Source of the DNA: Gammaproteobacteria bacterium
GTDB lineage: Bacteria; Pseudomonadota; Gammaproteobacteria; SZUA-140
NCBI GenBank assembly: GCA_026982565.1
Contig: JALSGV010000214.1
Coordinates: 1-36,057 of the forward strand
Reading direction: 5' to 3'
DNA: 36,057 nt
Shown here piece after piece: positions 1 through 7,696 of this stretch (its first letter is position 1; each line of letters starts with the position of its first letter). A model generated the notes under the pieces. It had not been told where the DNA came from and made no database searches. It saw nothing but the letters and a program-made list of their open reading frames with translations. The position numbers and the translations under genes were made by a program.

Positions 1-178
1 GTACTACCAGTTTCGACATATTACACGTCCTTACTTTCTGCATCGGCAGGTGGCAAGGATGACTTGACCCTTTAACCCATGCATGCAGGGCGGCAGGGAA
101 GGGTTTCGGCAGGAACGATGTTTACAGCCGCCTCAAATATAGCATATTCCCGGACGCTCCAGCATCCTTCCTTCCGGC

Positions 179-207
179 TTCGTTATGGAACGTCTTGCGT
201 ATATACT
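179..207 (+). promoter_or_regulatory. possible sigma70 promoter of glyQ
   Basis: A -10-like TATACT at 202-207 stands 17 bp after a weak -35-like TTCGTT at 179-184. Transcription would start near 214 and give a leader of about 30 nt before the glyQ ATG. The -10 matches well and the -35 poorly, so this is tentative. The rest of 1-243 shows no gene that I can support. Confidence 0.3.
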
Positions 208-243
208 GTGCGCTCCTGGAATCATGCGATACGGCAGACGAAC

Positions 244-1179
244 ATGACGAACGAAAAGGCGACCGACCTCAAGACCTTTCAGGGCTTGATTCTGGCGCTG
301 CAACAATACTGGTCGGCGCAGGGCTGCCTGCTGCTGCAACCCTATGACATGGAGATGGGGGCCGGAACCTTCCATCCCGCCACTTTCCTGCGCGCCATCG
401 GGCCGGAGCCTTGGCGGGCCGCCTACGTGCAACCCTGCCGGCGTCCCACCGACGGACGCTATGGCGAGAACCCCAACCGCCTGCAGCACTATTATCAGTT
501 CCAGGTGGTGATCAAGCCCTCGCCGCTGGACATACAGGAACTGTACCTGGGTTCGCTGAAGGCCCTGGGCTTCGACCCCCTGGTCCATGATATCCGCTTC
601 GTGGAAGACAACTGGGAATCACCCACCCTGGGCGCCTGGGGGCTGGGCTGGGAAGTGTGGCTCAACGGCATGGAGGTGACCCAGTTCACCTATTTTCAGC
701 AGGTGGGGGCCCTGGACTGCGCGCCCGTCACGGGAGAAATCACCTATGGCCTGGAGCGCATCGCCATGTACCTGCAGAGCGTGGAAAGCATCTTCGACCT
801 GGTATGGCAGCAAGGCCCCGGCGGTCGCGTTACCTATGGCGACGTGTTTCATCAGAACGAAGTGGAGATGTCGGCCTATAATTTCGAACACGCCAAGGTG
901 GAGGCCCTGTTCTCCGCCTTCGACACCTGCGAGGCGGAGAGCCGCAAGCTGATCGAGGCCAATCTGCCCCTGGCCGCCTATGAAATGGTGCTCAAGGCCT
1001 CCCATCATTTCAACCTGCTGGATGCCCGCCACGCCATCAGCGTCACTGAGCGGGCGCGCTATATCGGCCGCGTCAGGGCCTTGTCCCAGGCGGTGGCGGA
1101 GGCCTATTACCAGGGACGCGAGGCGCTGGGATTCCCCCTGTGCAATGAACGGGTGCCGTCAAGGGCGGGGGAGGCGTGA
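244..1179 (+). CDS. glyQ: glycyl-tRNA synthetase alpha subunit
   Basis: Catalytic alpha subunit of the bacterial alpha2beta2 class II glycyl-tRNA synthetase, which charges tRNA-Gly in the cytoplasm. The protein is 311 aa, close to the roughly 300 aa typical of the family, and shows the conserved N-terminal block from [13 protein letters not shown] through [26 protein letters not shown]. The reading frame is open back to 79, but the extra 55 codons encode nothing resembling GlyQ, and the ATG at 244 gives the expected start ([12 protein letters not shown]). No clear Shine-Dalgarno precedes it. Its TGA overlaps the glyS ATG by one base, so the two subunits are translationally coupled. Identification is secure. 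Confidence 0.97.
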   Translation: MTNEKATDLKTFQGLILALQQYWSAQGCLLLQPYDMEMGAGTFHPATFLRAIGPEPWRAAYVQPCRRPTDGRYGENPNRLQHYYQFQVVIKPSPLDIQELYLGSLKALGFDPLVHDIRFVEDNWESPTLGAWGLGWEVWLNGMEVTQFTYFQQVGALDCAPVTGEITYGLERIAMYLQSVESIFDLVWQQGPGGRVTYGDVFHQNEVEMSAYNFEHAKVEALFSAFDTCEAESRKLIEANLPLAAYEMVLKASHHFNLLDARHAISVTERARYIGRVRALSQAVAEAYYQGREALGFPLCNERVPSRAGEA

Positions 1180-3266
1180 TGGCGCGGCAGGATTTTCTTT
1201 TCGAACTGGGCACCGAGGAGCTGCCGCCCCGCGCGCTGGCGCGGCTCAGCGAGGACCTGACGCGAGGCGTCGTCGAGGGCCTGAAGAAACAGGACCTTGC
1301 CCACGGCGGGGTGAAGTCCTATGCCACGCCGCGCCGTCTGGCCGTGCTGGTGGAAAATCTGGACACGGTGAGGGCGGGGCAGGTCAATGAGCGGCGCGGC
1401 CCGGCCCTGAGCGCGGCATTCGGGGATGACGGCATACCCACGGCGGCGGCGCAGGGGTTTGCCCGTTCTTGCGGCGTGACGGTCGATGAACTGGAGACCC
1501 TGAAGAATGAACGGGGCGCCTGGCTGGTCTACCGTACCCGACAGGCAGATGTGCCGACGGCCACCCTGCTGCCCGCAATCATCGCCGCCGCCCTGGCGGC
1601 CCTGCCCATTCCCAAGCGCATGCGCTGGGGGAGCCTGACAGAGGCGTTCGTGCGTCCTGTGCACTGGGTGGTCATGCTGCACGGCGACCAAGTGGTGGAG
1701 GCCGGGATGTTCGGTGTGCGCGCGGGACGCGAGACGCGCGGCCATCGTTTCCATCACCCCGGGGCGTTGTACCTGCCCGGGCCCGCGGCCTATGCGCCGT
1801 TGCTGGAGTCCAGCGGGCGGGTGATGGCGGATTTCGCGGCGCGGCGCGAGGCGATTCGTGGCCAGGTGATGGCCGCGGCGGCGGAGGTGCAGGGCGAGGC
1901 CGTCATCGACGACAGTCTGCTGGACGAGGTGACGGGCATGGTGGAATGGCCGGTGGCCGTGGTGGGCAGTTTCGATGCGGCCTATCTGCGGGTGCCGGCC
2001 GAGGCCCTCGTCTCGGCCATGAAGGGGCATCAGAAATATTTTCATCTGGTGGACGAGGAAGGATGCCTGCTGCCCCGCTTCATCGCCATCAGCAATATCG
2101 AGAGCAGCGCCCCCGATCTGGTGCGGGAAGGCAATGAGCGCGTCATACGCCCGCGCCTGGCGGACGCCGCCTTCTTCTGGGAGCAGGACCGCAAGACGCC
2201 TTTGGCGCAGCGGCTGGAAGACCTCAAACACGTGGTCTTCCAGAAAAAACTGGGCACCCTGTGGCAGAAGACGCAACGTGTGACGGCGCTGGCCGGGGAC
2301 ATTGCCCGGCGACTGGACGGCAGTGCAGACTGGGCGGAGCGCGCGGCGCAATTGTCGCGCTGCGACCTGTTGACCGACATGGTGGGTGAATTTCCCGAAC
2401 TGCAGGGCATCATGGGGCGCTATTATGCCGCCCATGACGGCGAGCCCGCCGAGGTGGCCCAGGCGCTGGACGAATTGTACATGCCGCGTTTCGCCGGCGA
2501 CCGCCTGCCCGTTTCCGTGACCGGCCAGGCCCTGGCCATCGCGGACCGCCTCGATACCCTGGTGGGCATCTTCGGCATCGGCCTGACGCCGACGGGGGAC
2601 AAGGATCCCTTTGCCCTGCGCCGCGCCGCCCTGGGATTGTTGCGCATTCTCATTGAGCAAAGACTGGATCTCGATCTTCTGTCGCTGCTGAAGGAGGCCG
2701 CGGCCTCCTATGGTGACGCGCCGCGTTTTGATCAAGCCCTGCCAGGGAATGTCTTCGACTTTATGATGGAACGCCTGCGCGCCTACTACCATGACAAGGG
2801 GATCGCCCCCGATGTCTTTACGGCCGTGCTGCAGCGTCGTCCCACCGTGCCGGTCGATTTCGACGACCGCATCCGGGCCGTGGAGACCTTCCGCGGCCTG
2901 CCCGAGGCGGAGAGCCTGGCCACCGCCCACAAGCGCATCTCGAATATTCTGCGCAAGGCCCCGGATACCGTACCCGGGGAGATCGATACCGGCCTGCTCC
3001 GCGAACCCGAGGAGAAGGCCCTGGCGTCCCGCATCGAGGCATTGTCCCGGGAGACGGCGCCATATCTGGCGCGCGGCGATTATACCTGCGTATTGACCAC
3101 CCTGGCCGGGCTGCGCGAGCCCGTCGACGCCTTTTTCGATGAAGTGATGGTCATGTGCGAGGATGACGGGCTGCGCGGCAACCGCCTGGCGCTGCTCGCC
3201 AGTCTGCGGAAGATGTTCCTGCAAGTGGCCGACCTCTCCTGCCTGCAGGCCGTGCAAGGATCGTAA
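1179..3266 (+). CDS. glyS: glycyl-tRNA synthetase beta subunit
   Basis: Beta subunit of the tetrameric glycyl-tRNA synthetase, needed for tRNA recognition. It is 695 aa, similar to the roughly 690 aa usual for the family, and opens with the characteristic FLFELGTEELPPRAL. An internal stretch (GHQKYFHLVDEEGCLLPRF and following) is also typical. I chose the ATG at 1179, which overlaps the last base of the glyQ stop codon; a GTG at 1176 would add one residue. The gmhB-like gene follows after 7 bp, so glyQ, glyS, the gmhB-like gene and plsC read as one transcript, an order also known from pseudomonads. Confidence 0.97.
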   Translation: MARQDFLFELGTEELPPRALARLSEDLTRGVVEGLKKQDLAHGGVKSYATPRRLAVLVENLDTVRAGQVNERRGPALSAAFGDDGIPTAAAQGFARSCGVTVDELETLKNERGAWLVYRTRQADVPTATLLPAIIAAALAALPIPKRMRWGSLTEAFVRPVHWVVMLHGDQVVEAGMFGVRAGRETRGHRFHHPGALYLPGPAAYAPLLESSGRVMADFAARREAIRGQVMAAAAEVQGEAVIDDSLLDEVTGMVEWPVAVVGSFDAAYLRVPAEALVSAMKGHQKYFHLVDEEGCLLPRFIAISNIESSAPDLVREGNERVIRPRLADAAFFWEQDRKTPLAQRLEDLKHVVFQKKLGTLWQKTQRVTALAGDIARRLDGSADWAERAAQLSRCDLLTDMVGEFPELQGIMGRYYAAHDGEPAEVAQALDELYMPRFAGDRLPVSVTGQALAIADRLDTLVGIFGIGLTPTGDKDPFALRRAALGLLRILIEQRLDLDLLSLLKEAAASYGDAPRFDQALPGNVFDFMMERLRAYYHDKGIAPDVFTAVLQRRPTVPVDFDDRIRAVETFRGLPEAESLATAHKRISNILRKAPDTVPGEIDTGLLREPEEKALASRIEALSRETAPYLARGDYTCVLTTLAGLREPVDAFFDEVMVMCEDDGLRGNRLALLASLRKMFLQVADLSCLQAVQGS

Positions 3267-3273
3267 TATTACC

Positions 3274-3810
3274 ATGAACCTGGTTTTTCTGGGACGTGAC
3301 GGGGTGATCAACGAGCTTGCCAATGGCCCGGTCCTGACGCCGGAGGCGTGGCGGCCCCTGCCCGGCAGCCTGCGCGCCATCGCCCGCCTCACCCATGCCC
3401 ATTACCGTGTCGTGGTCGCCAGCAACCAGCCGGCCCTGGCCAGCGGCGAACTGGACGTGGGCACGCTGAACCGCATCCACGAAAAGATGCACCGCGAGGT
3501 GGCTGCGGAAGGGGGGCGTATCGAGGCCATCATCTATTGTCCTCATGGGCCGGGCGACGGATGCAATTGCCGCAAGCCTGCGCCGGGCATGTTCCGGGAG
3601 ATCTGCCAGCGCTTGCACCTGGACCCCCACGGCATACCGGTGATCGGTGATTCACAGGCCGATATGGACGCGGCAGGGGCTATCGGCGCGCGCGCCATGC
3701 TGGTCAGGAGCGGCCGTGGCCGGGTGGTGGAGGCGCGCCTGGATGCCGGTCAGCCGGTGGAGGTCCATGACGACTTGGCTGCGGCCGTGGATGCCTTGTT
3801 GGAAAATTGA
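3274..3810 (+). CDS. gmhB: GmhB-like HAD phosphatase lacking the nucleophilic Asp
   Basis: By family and position this is D-glycero-beta-D-manno-heptose-1,7-bisphosphate 7-phosphatase, a step in making ADP-heptose for the LPS inner core. The 178-aa protein keeps the zinc loop (YCPHGPGDGCNC then RKPAPGM), the motif II region (ASNQ) and the motif IV region (GDSQADMDAA). HAD motif I, normally DxDG with the first Asp as nucleophile (FLDRDG in E. coli), reads FLGRDG here: residue 7 is Gly (GGA, 3292-3294), while the second Asp (residue 9) stays. The usual NQSGIARG loop is also changed, to NQPALASG. A Gly codon GGA differs from any Asp codon at two bases, which argues against one miscalled base. 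The protein may be inactive as a phosphatase or have another role. It lies between glyS (7 bp) and plsC (18 bp). Confidence 0.85.
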   Translation: MNLVFLGRDGVINELANGPVLTPEAWRPLPGSLRAIARLTHAHYRVVVASNQPALASGELDVGTLNRIHEKMHREVAAEGGRIEAIIYCPHGPGDGCNCRKPAPGMFREICQRLHLDPHGIPVIGDSQADMDAAGAIGARAMLVRSGRGRVVEARLDAGQPVEVHDDLAAAVDALLEN

Positions 3811-3828
3811 GTCTGGAACGATACTGAA

Positions 3829-4560
3829 ATGCTGTTTGTAAGATCCTTGCTGTATCAGGTGGTCATCATCGTCTTCACCCTGTTTTTTGCCCCCTTGTGT
3901 CTGTTGACCTTCCCTTTTCCCTTCGAGACGCGCTACAACTTCATCCGCCGCTGGGCGCACTTCAATCTGTGGTGGCTGAAGAAGACTTGCGGCCTGGATT
4001 ACCGGGTCAGCGGTGTAGAGAATATCCCCGCCACCAACGCCATCATATTCTGTAAACACCAGTCCGTGTGGGAGACCCTGGTACTGCAGGAAATCTTTCC
4101 TCCCCAGGTGTGGCTGCTCAAGCGGGAGCTGTTATGGGTGCCTTTCTTCGGCTGGGGCCTGGCCTTGCTGGAGCCCATCGCCATCGACCGCAAGTCGCGC
4201 CGCGAGGCCATGCGCCAGCTGCTGGAGCAGGGTAAAAAGCGCCTGGAGGACGGCCGCTGGGTGGTGATCTTTCCCGAGGGCACCCGCGTGGCGCCGGGGC
4301 AGAAGAAGGCCTATCAGAAGGGGGGCGCCATCCTGGCGGAGAAGACCGGCTATCCCGTGGTGCCGGTGGCCCACAATGCGGGGGAGTACTGGCCGCGGCG
4401 CAGCTTCATCAAGCGTCCGGGCACTATCCAGGTAGTCATTGGCCCGCCCATCGATACCCGGGGAAAGACCTATCAGGAGATCAACCGCGAGGCGGAGGCC
4501 TGGATCGAGGCCAGGCTGGCGGAGATCAGCACCTTGCCGTCGCCGGACCGTAGCGAGTGA
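3829..4560 (+). CDS. plsC: PlsC-type 1-acyl-sn-glycerol-3-phosphate acyltransferase family protein
   Basis: Membrane-associated lysophospholipid acyltransferase, 243 aa. The N-terminus has a hydrophobic membrane segment (roughly residues 5-28). The catalytic block is HX4E (KHQSVWETL), a variant of the usual HX4D that I recall from the LptA/PA0005-like branch in Pseudomonas; the phosphate-binding block FPEGTRVAPGQ and a following KGGAILA are clear. Known members acylate lysophosphatidic acid or other lysolipids; which substrate this one uses cannot be told from sequence. It is the last gene of the glyQ cluster and ends 9 bp from the stop of a convergent lipoprotein gene. Confidence 0.9.
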   Translation: MLFVRSLLYQVVIIVFTLFFAPLCLLTFPFPFETRYNFIRRWAHFNLWWLKKTCGLDYRVSGVENIPATNAIIFCKHQSVWETLVLQEIFPPQVWLLKRELLWVPFFGWGLALLEPIAIDRKSRREAMRQLLEQGKKRLEDGRWVVIFPEGTRVAPGQKKAYQKGGAILAEKTGYPVVPVAHNAGEYWPRRSFIKRPGTIQVVIGPPIDTRGKTYQEINREAEAWIEARLAEISTLPSPDRSE

Positions 4561-4572
4561 GCGACACGCTCA
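4558..4572. terminator. short hairpin joining two convergent stop codons
   Basis: TGAGCG-ACA-CGCTCA is a perfect 6-bp inverted repeat with a 3-nt loop. Its left end is the plsC TGA (4558-4560) and its right end, read on the minus strand, is the TGA of the lipoprotein gene (4570-4572). There is no T tract on either side. It may act as a small bidirectional terminator or 3'-end stabiliser, or be coincidental. Confidence 0.3.
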
Positions 4573-5697
4573 GGAACCGAGCAGGTCAGCCCAGGTCATG
4601 CTCACGTCATCTGCGCCGTCGTTGATGTCAAGTAGGACATTGGTGCTGTTGAGGATGTCCAGGGTAACGCTGGAAGTGTCGCTGCTTATGATCCTGAGGC
4701 GGCCGCTGTCATAGGGACCGGGCGGCAGGTCGCCCAGGGTGGACCCAGAGAAACGGTTGAGCGCTTGGCGGGTGGCGATGGTCAGGGCGCTGGTGGAGCC
4801 GCCACTGCGGTTGATGCCGCCGTTGACATTGAGGGTCGTCGCCGAGGTGTTGATGTCGAAGTTGTAGTTCAGGGAGAACTGGTTCTGGACGGTCACCGTC
4901 TGCCCGTCCTGGTATGAGAGTCCCAGGGGCGATTCCACCTGGATCAGCCCCGAGCCGCTGGCGCTGGTATCCGCATTGGCGCTGAAGCGCATGGCGCCCG
5001 AATTGATGGTGATGGGGCGCACGCCGTCATCGATGCGCAGTCCCCCGGTAAAGGTGAACAGGGCTGATATGTCTCCGGGAACAACCCTGAATTCTGAGAT
5101 TCTCAGGTTACCGTTGAGAGTGACGCCGTTGAGGACGCAGTCCGTGAATCTGGCATCGATAACGCTTTGGTCGACACTGAGGTTATCCACCATTCCCCCC
5201 GCGCAGGGTACCAACGGATTCCTGTGAATGCCCACCACCATGGATGTATCCAGCAGGGACAGGCTGTCCAGCTCAGCCATGTAGGCCAATTGCCTCAGGG
5301 CGAAACTGCTCAGGCTGAAGGTGTTTCTGGCAGGAGTGCTTTGCGAGGCCGTAACGATGCCTTCACCAATCCCTTGCCGTTCGCCCAGGTCATAGAAAAT
5401 ATCGATGACAGTGAGAACGGCGTTGGTGACTTCCGCGGCATTGCTGCGGTCGATGTTGGTGGCATTGCCCGCCACCCCGCTGCCGCCCGTGTTGTCGGAG
5501 GGGGGGTTGCTGCAGGTGCCGGGGGTGCCGGGAGTGGTGACGCATTCGTCGGGCGTGACGCCGCCGGTATTGATAGTGTTCTGCGTGGAACTCTGGGGCT
5601 GGGTTGCGCTGCTCCCCCCCCCGCATGCAGATAGGGCAAGCGCTGCAAGCACTACGATGAGAAAACGTGGGGATGCGATGTCTTTATTATATTTCAT
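4570..5697 (-). CDS. predicted lipoprotein of unknown function
   Basis: I do not recognise a family. From the ATG at 5697 the protein is 375 aa with a lipoprotein signal peptide: basic start (MKYNKD), hydrophobic core (FLIVVLAALALS) and lipobox LSAC with the lipidated Cys at residue 25. No Asp follows the Cys, so outer-membrane sorting is the simple expectation. After it comes a Gly/Ser/Thr/Asn-rich linker containing two cysteines, then a long domain rich in Thr, Ser, Asn and Val that looks beta-structured, with two further cysteines around residues 170-190. The frame is open for 15 codons further upstream, but the signal peptide fixes the start. The gene stands alone between plsC (convergent) and rsmA (same strand, with its own promoter-like sequence). 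Confidence 0.8.
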   Translation of the reverse strand: MKYNKDIASPRFLIVVLAALALSACGGGSSATQPQSSTQNTINTGGVTPDECVTTPGTPGTCSNPPSDNTGGSGVAGNATNIDRSNAAEVTNAVLTVIDIFYDLGERQGIGEGIVTASQSTPARNTFSLSSFALRQLAYMAELDSLSLLDTSMVVGIHRNPLVPCAGGMVDNLSVDQSVIDARFTDCVLNGVTLNGNLRISEFRVVPGDISALFTFTGGLRIDDGVRPITINSGAMRFSANADTSASGSGLIQVESPLGLSYQDGQTVTVQNQFSLNYNFDINTSATTLNVNGGINRSGGSTSALTIATRQALNRFSGSTLGDLPPGPYDSGRLRIISSDTSSVTLDILNSTNVLLDINDGADDVSMTWADLLGS

Positions 5698-5762
5698 GTG
5701 GGATTGCCCCGTGCGGGATGCTGCATTGGAGTGAAGCAGCACGATTAAGAAGAATGGCGAAA

Positions 5763-5768
5763 ATTATA
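5763..5768 (-). promoter_or_regulatory. -10 element candidate for the lipoprotein gene
   Basis: On the minus strand this reads TATAAT, a perfect -10 hexamer in an AT-rich stretch (about 5750-5770) that contrasts with the GC-rich surroundings. It lies about 65 bp upstream of the lipoprotein start. No convincing -35 is visible at 16-18 bp, so it is only a partial promoter match. Confidence 0.4.
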
Positions 5769-5867
5769 ACAATTTTTCATCGCAAAGACTAATGGGGTTT
5801 GTAGGGAACTACCGGAATTGTCACCAGGTGCTCAATAAAATGCAAATACAACAGTAGGTTGCAAGAA

Positions 5868-6674
5868 TCAGACGGGAGGGGGTTGCGTATCAGAGGCGGT
5901 GAGCGTGTTGCTCAAATGGACATATGCTGCCAAAGTGAGCGTCTCGGGACGGGCGCCGGGATCGATGCCGGCCTGGATAATGAGCGCGGGATCCACCATG
6001 CCTTTCAGGGCGTTGCGCAGGGTCTTGCGCCGCAGTGAAAAGGCCTGGCGCACCAAGGCGTTGAATGCCTTTTCATCCTGCGCCCGCAGGGGCGGGGCGG
6101 CATGGGGCCTCAGGCGGACGAATGCGGACTCTACCTGGGGAGGCGGGCTGAAGGCCTGGGGGGGGATGTGGAACAGGTCTTCCACTGCGCAGCGGTACTG
6201 TATCATGACGCTCAGTCTGCCGTAGGCGCTGTCCCCGGGCTGCGCGGCCATGCGCTGCACCACCTCCTTTTGCAGCATGAAATGCATGTCGCTGATGAGG
6301 CCGGAATATGCCAGCAGGTGAAACATCAGGGGCGTGGAGATGTTGTAGGGCAGGTTGCCCACCAGGCGCAATGGCTGTCCCTCCTGCTTGAGCTGGCGGA
6401 GGTCGAATTTGAGGGCGTCGCCCTGGTGAATGAACAGCCCGTTCCATTGGCGCTGGAGTTTTTCCAGCACCGGGATGAGGTCGCGGTCCAGTTCGATGAC
6501 ATCCAGGCGGGCGCAGGCGCCGAGGAGACGGGTGGTCAGGGCGCCGCCGCCCGGCCCGATTTCGACGAGGTGCTGATCCTGGCGCGGTGACAGGCTGCGC
6601 AGAATATGCTCGATGACGGCGGGGTCAGCGAGAAAATGCTGACCGAAACGCTTGCGGGGGCGGTGTTGCGCCAT
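5868..6674 (-). CDS. rsmA: 16S rRNA dimethyladenosine transferase (RsmA/KsgA)
   Basis: Dimethylates two adjacent adenosines near the 3' end of 16S rRNA (A1518 and A1519 in E. coli) during 30S maturation. The 268-aa protein has the family's KRFGQHFL N-terminus, the SAM-binding motif I (VEIGPGGGALT, roughly residues 37-47) and the catalytic motif IV NLPYNIS (roughly residues 107-113). Its ATG starts 2 bp after the pdxA stop, so translation is probably coupled to pdxA. It is the last gene of the lptD-surA-pdxA-rsmA block; apaG/apaH, which often follow in Enterobacteria, are absent and an unrelated lipoprotein gene comes next. Confidence 0.96.
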   Translation of the reverse strand: MAQHRPRKRFGQHFLADPAVIEHILRSLSPRQDQHLVEIGPGGGALTTRLLGACARLDVIELDRDLIPVLEKLQRQWNGLFIHQGDALKFDLRQLKQEGQPLRLVGNLPYNISTPLMFHLLAYSGLISDMHFMLQKEVVQRMAAQPGDSAYGRLSVMIQYRCAVEDLFHIPPQAFSPPPQVESAFVRLRPHAAPPLRAQDEKAFNALVRQAFSLRRKTLRNALKGMVDPALIIQAGIDPGARPETLTLAAYVHLSNTLTASDTQPPPV

Positions 6675-6676
6675 GT

Positions 6677-7675
6677 TCAGATTGTCCGGCCGCCTTGCCT
6701 GTGGAGAATGTCGATGGCCATGTGGATGGCGCAGTCCATGCTGCCGGCGTCGATATTGCCCCGCCCCGCCAGTTCCAGGGCGGTGCCGTGATCCACGGAG
6801 GTGCGCAGGAAGGGCAGCCCCAGGGTGATGTTGACGGCCTTGCCGAAGCCCATGTGCTTCAGCACGGGCAGTCCCTGGTCGTGGTACATGGCGACGACGG
6901 CATCAGCGCGTGACAAATATTTTTCGATGAACAGGGTGTCGGCGGGCAGGGGGCCTTCGATATCCAGGCCCTCGCGAATCAGGGCCTGGATGACAGGGGT
7001 GATGATCTCCACTTCTTCGCGTCCCATGTGACCACCTTCGCCGGCATGGGGATTCAGGCCGCATACCAGCATGCGGGGCCGCGCGATGCCGAATTGGGTC
7101 TGCAGGGCCCCGTGCGTGATGCGCAGGGTTTCCTCCACGGTTTGTGGCGTGATGGCGTCGAAGACCTCCCGCAGGGGCAGGTGGGTGGTGACCAGGGCGA
7201 CGCGCAGCCCCGGCGTTGCCAGCATCATGACCACCCGCGGGGTTCCGGCCAGCGCGGCAAGGAATTCCGTGTGGCCGGTGAAGGCGTGGCCGGACTGGTT
7301 GATGGCCTCCTTGTGGACCGGGCCGGTGACCAGGGCGGAGAAACCGCCCGAGCAGCAGCCGGCGGTGGCCCGGCGCAGGGTCTCCAGCACATAGGGTTCG
7401 TTGTCCAGGTTCAGTTTCCCGGCGCTCACCGCGCCAGGCGCCTCGACAGGGAGGGTCTTGAGTCGCCCGGGCCGCTGAGGTTCTGGCGCCGCCATTGTCA
7501 GCATTTCCAACTGCAGCGGCAGCCCCAGTTGCTGTGCGCGTTCCTGCAGAATGCGCGGGTCGCACACGGCCACCAGCTCAGCCCCATAGGACTGCTGGGC
7601 GATGGCGACGCACAGGTCCGGGCCGATGCCAGCCGGCTCTCCCGGCGTCAGGGCGATGCGGGGTACGGCGCTCAA
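6677..7675 (-). CDS. pdxA: 4-hydroxythreonine-4-phosphate dehydrogenase
   Basis: NAD-dependent enzyme of pyridoxal phosphate biosynthesis that oxidises 4-phosphohydroxy-L-threonine. The 332-aa protein starts with the diagnostic LTPGEPAGIGPD and contains GPVHKEAINQSGHAFTGHTE and MYHDQGLPVLKHMGFGKAVN, which carry metal- and substrate-binding residues. The start must be the TTG at 7675: the reading frame is closed by the surA stop at 7697-7699 and no ATG or GTG lies between that stop and the conserved N-terminus. No clear Shine-Dalgarno is seen before the TTG, so initiation is probably weak or coupled to surA, whose stop is about 20 bp upstream in the same frame. Confidence 0.95.
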   Translation of the reverse strand: MSAVPRIALTPGEPAGIGPDLCVAIAQQSYGAELVAVCDPRILQERAQQLGLPLQLEMLTMAAPEPQRPGRLKTLPVEAPGAVSAGKLNLDNEPYVLETLRRATAGCCSGGFSALVTGPVHKEAINQSGHAFTGHTEFLAALAGTPRVVMMLATPGLRVALVTTHLPLREVFDAITPQTVEETLRITHGALQTQFGIARPRMLVCGLNPHAGEGGHMGREEVEIITPVIQALIREGLDIEGPLPADTLFIEKYLSRADAVVAMYHDQGLPVLKHMGFGKAVNITLGLPFLRTSVDHGTALELAGRGNIDAGSMDCAIHMAIDILHRQGGRTI

Positions 7676-7696
7676 GACAGCTGCGGGCGCTTCGGG

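Noticed and set aside
79-243. 55-codon N-terminal extension of GlyQ
   Set aside because: The family starts at the ATG at 244, the extension has no conserved sequence, and a promoter-like element lies inside it.
1107-3392. 761-aa ORF on the minus strand opposite glyS
   Set aside because: It is a GC-bias shadow. The plus strand encodes an unmistakable GlyS, and the opposite translation is rich in Arg, Gln, Gly and His with no recognisable domain.
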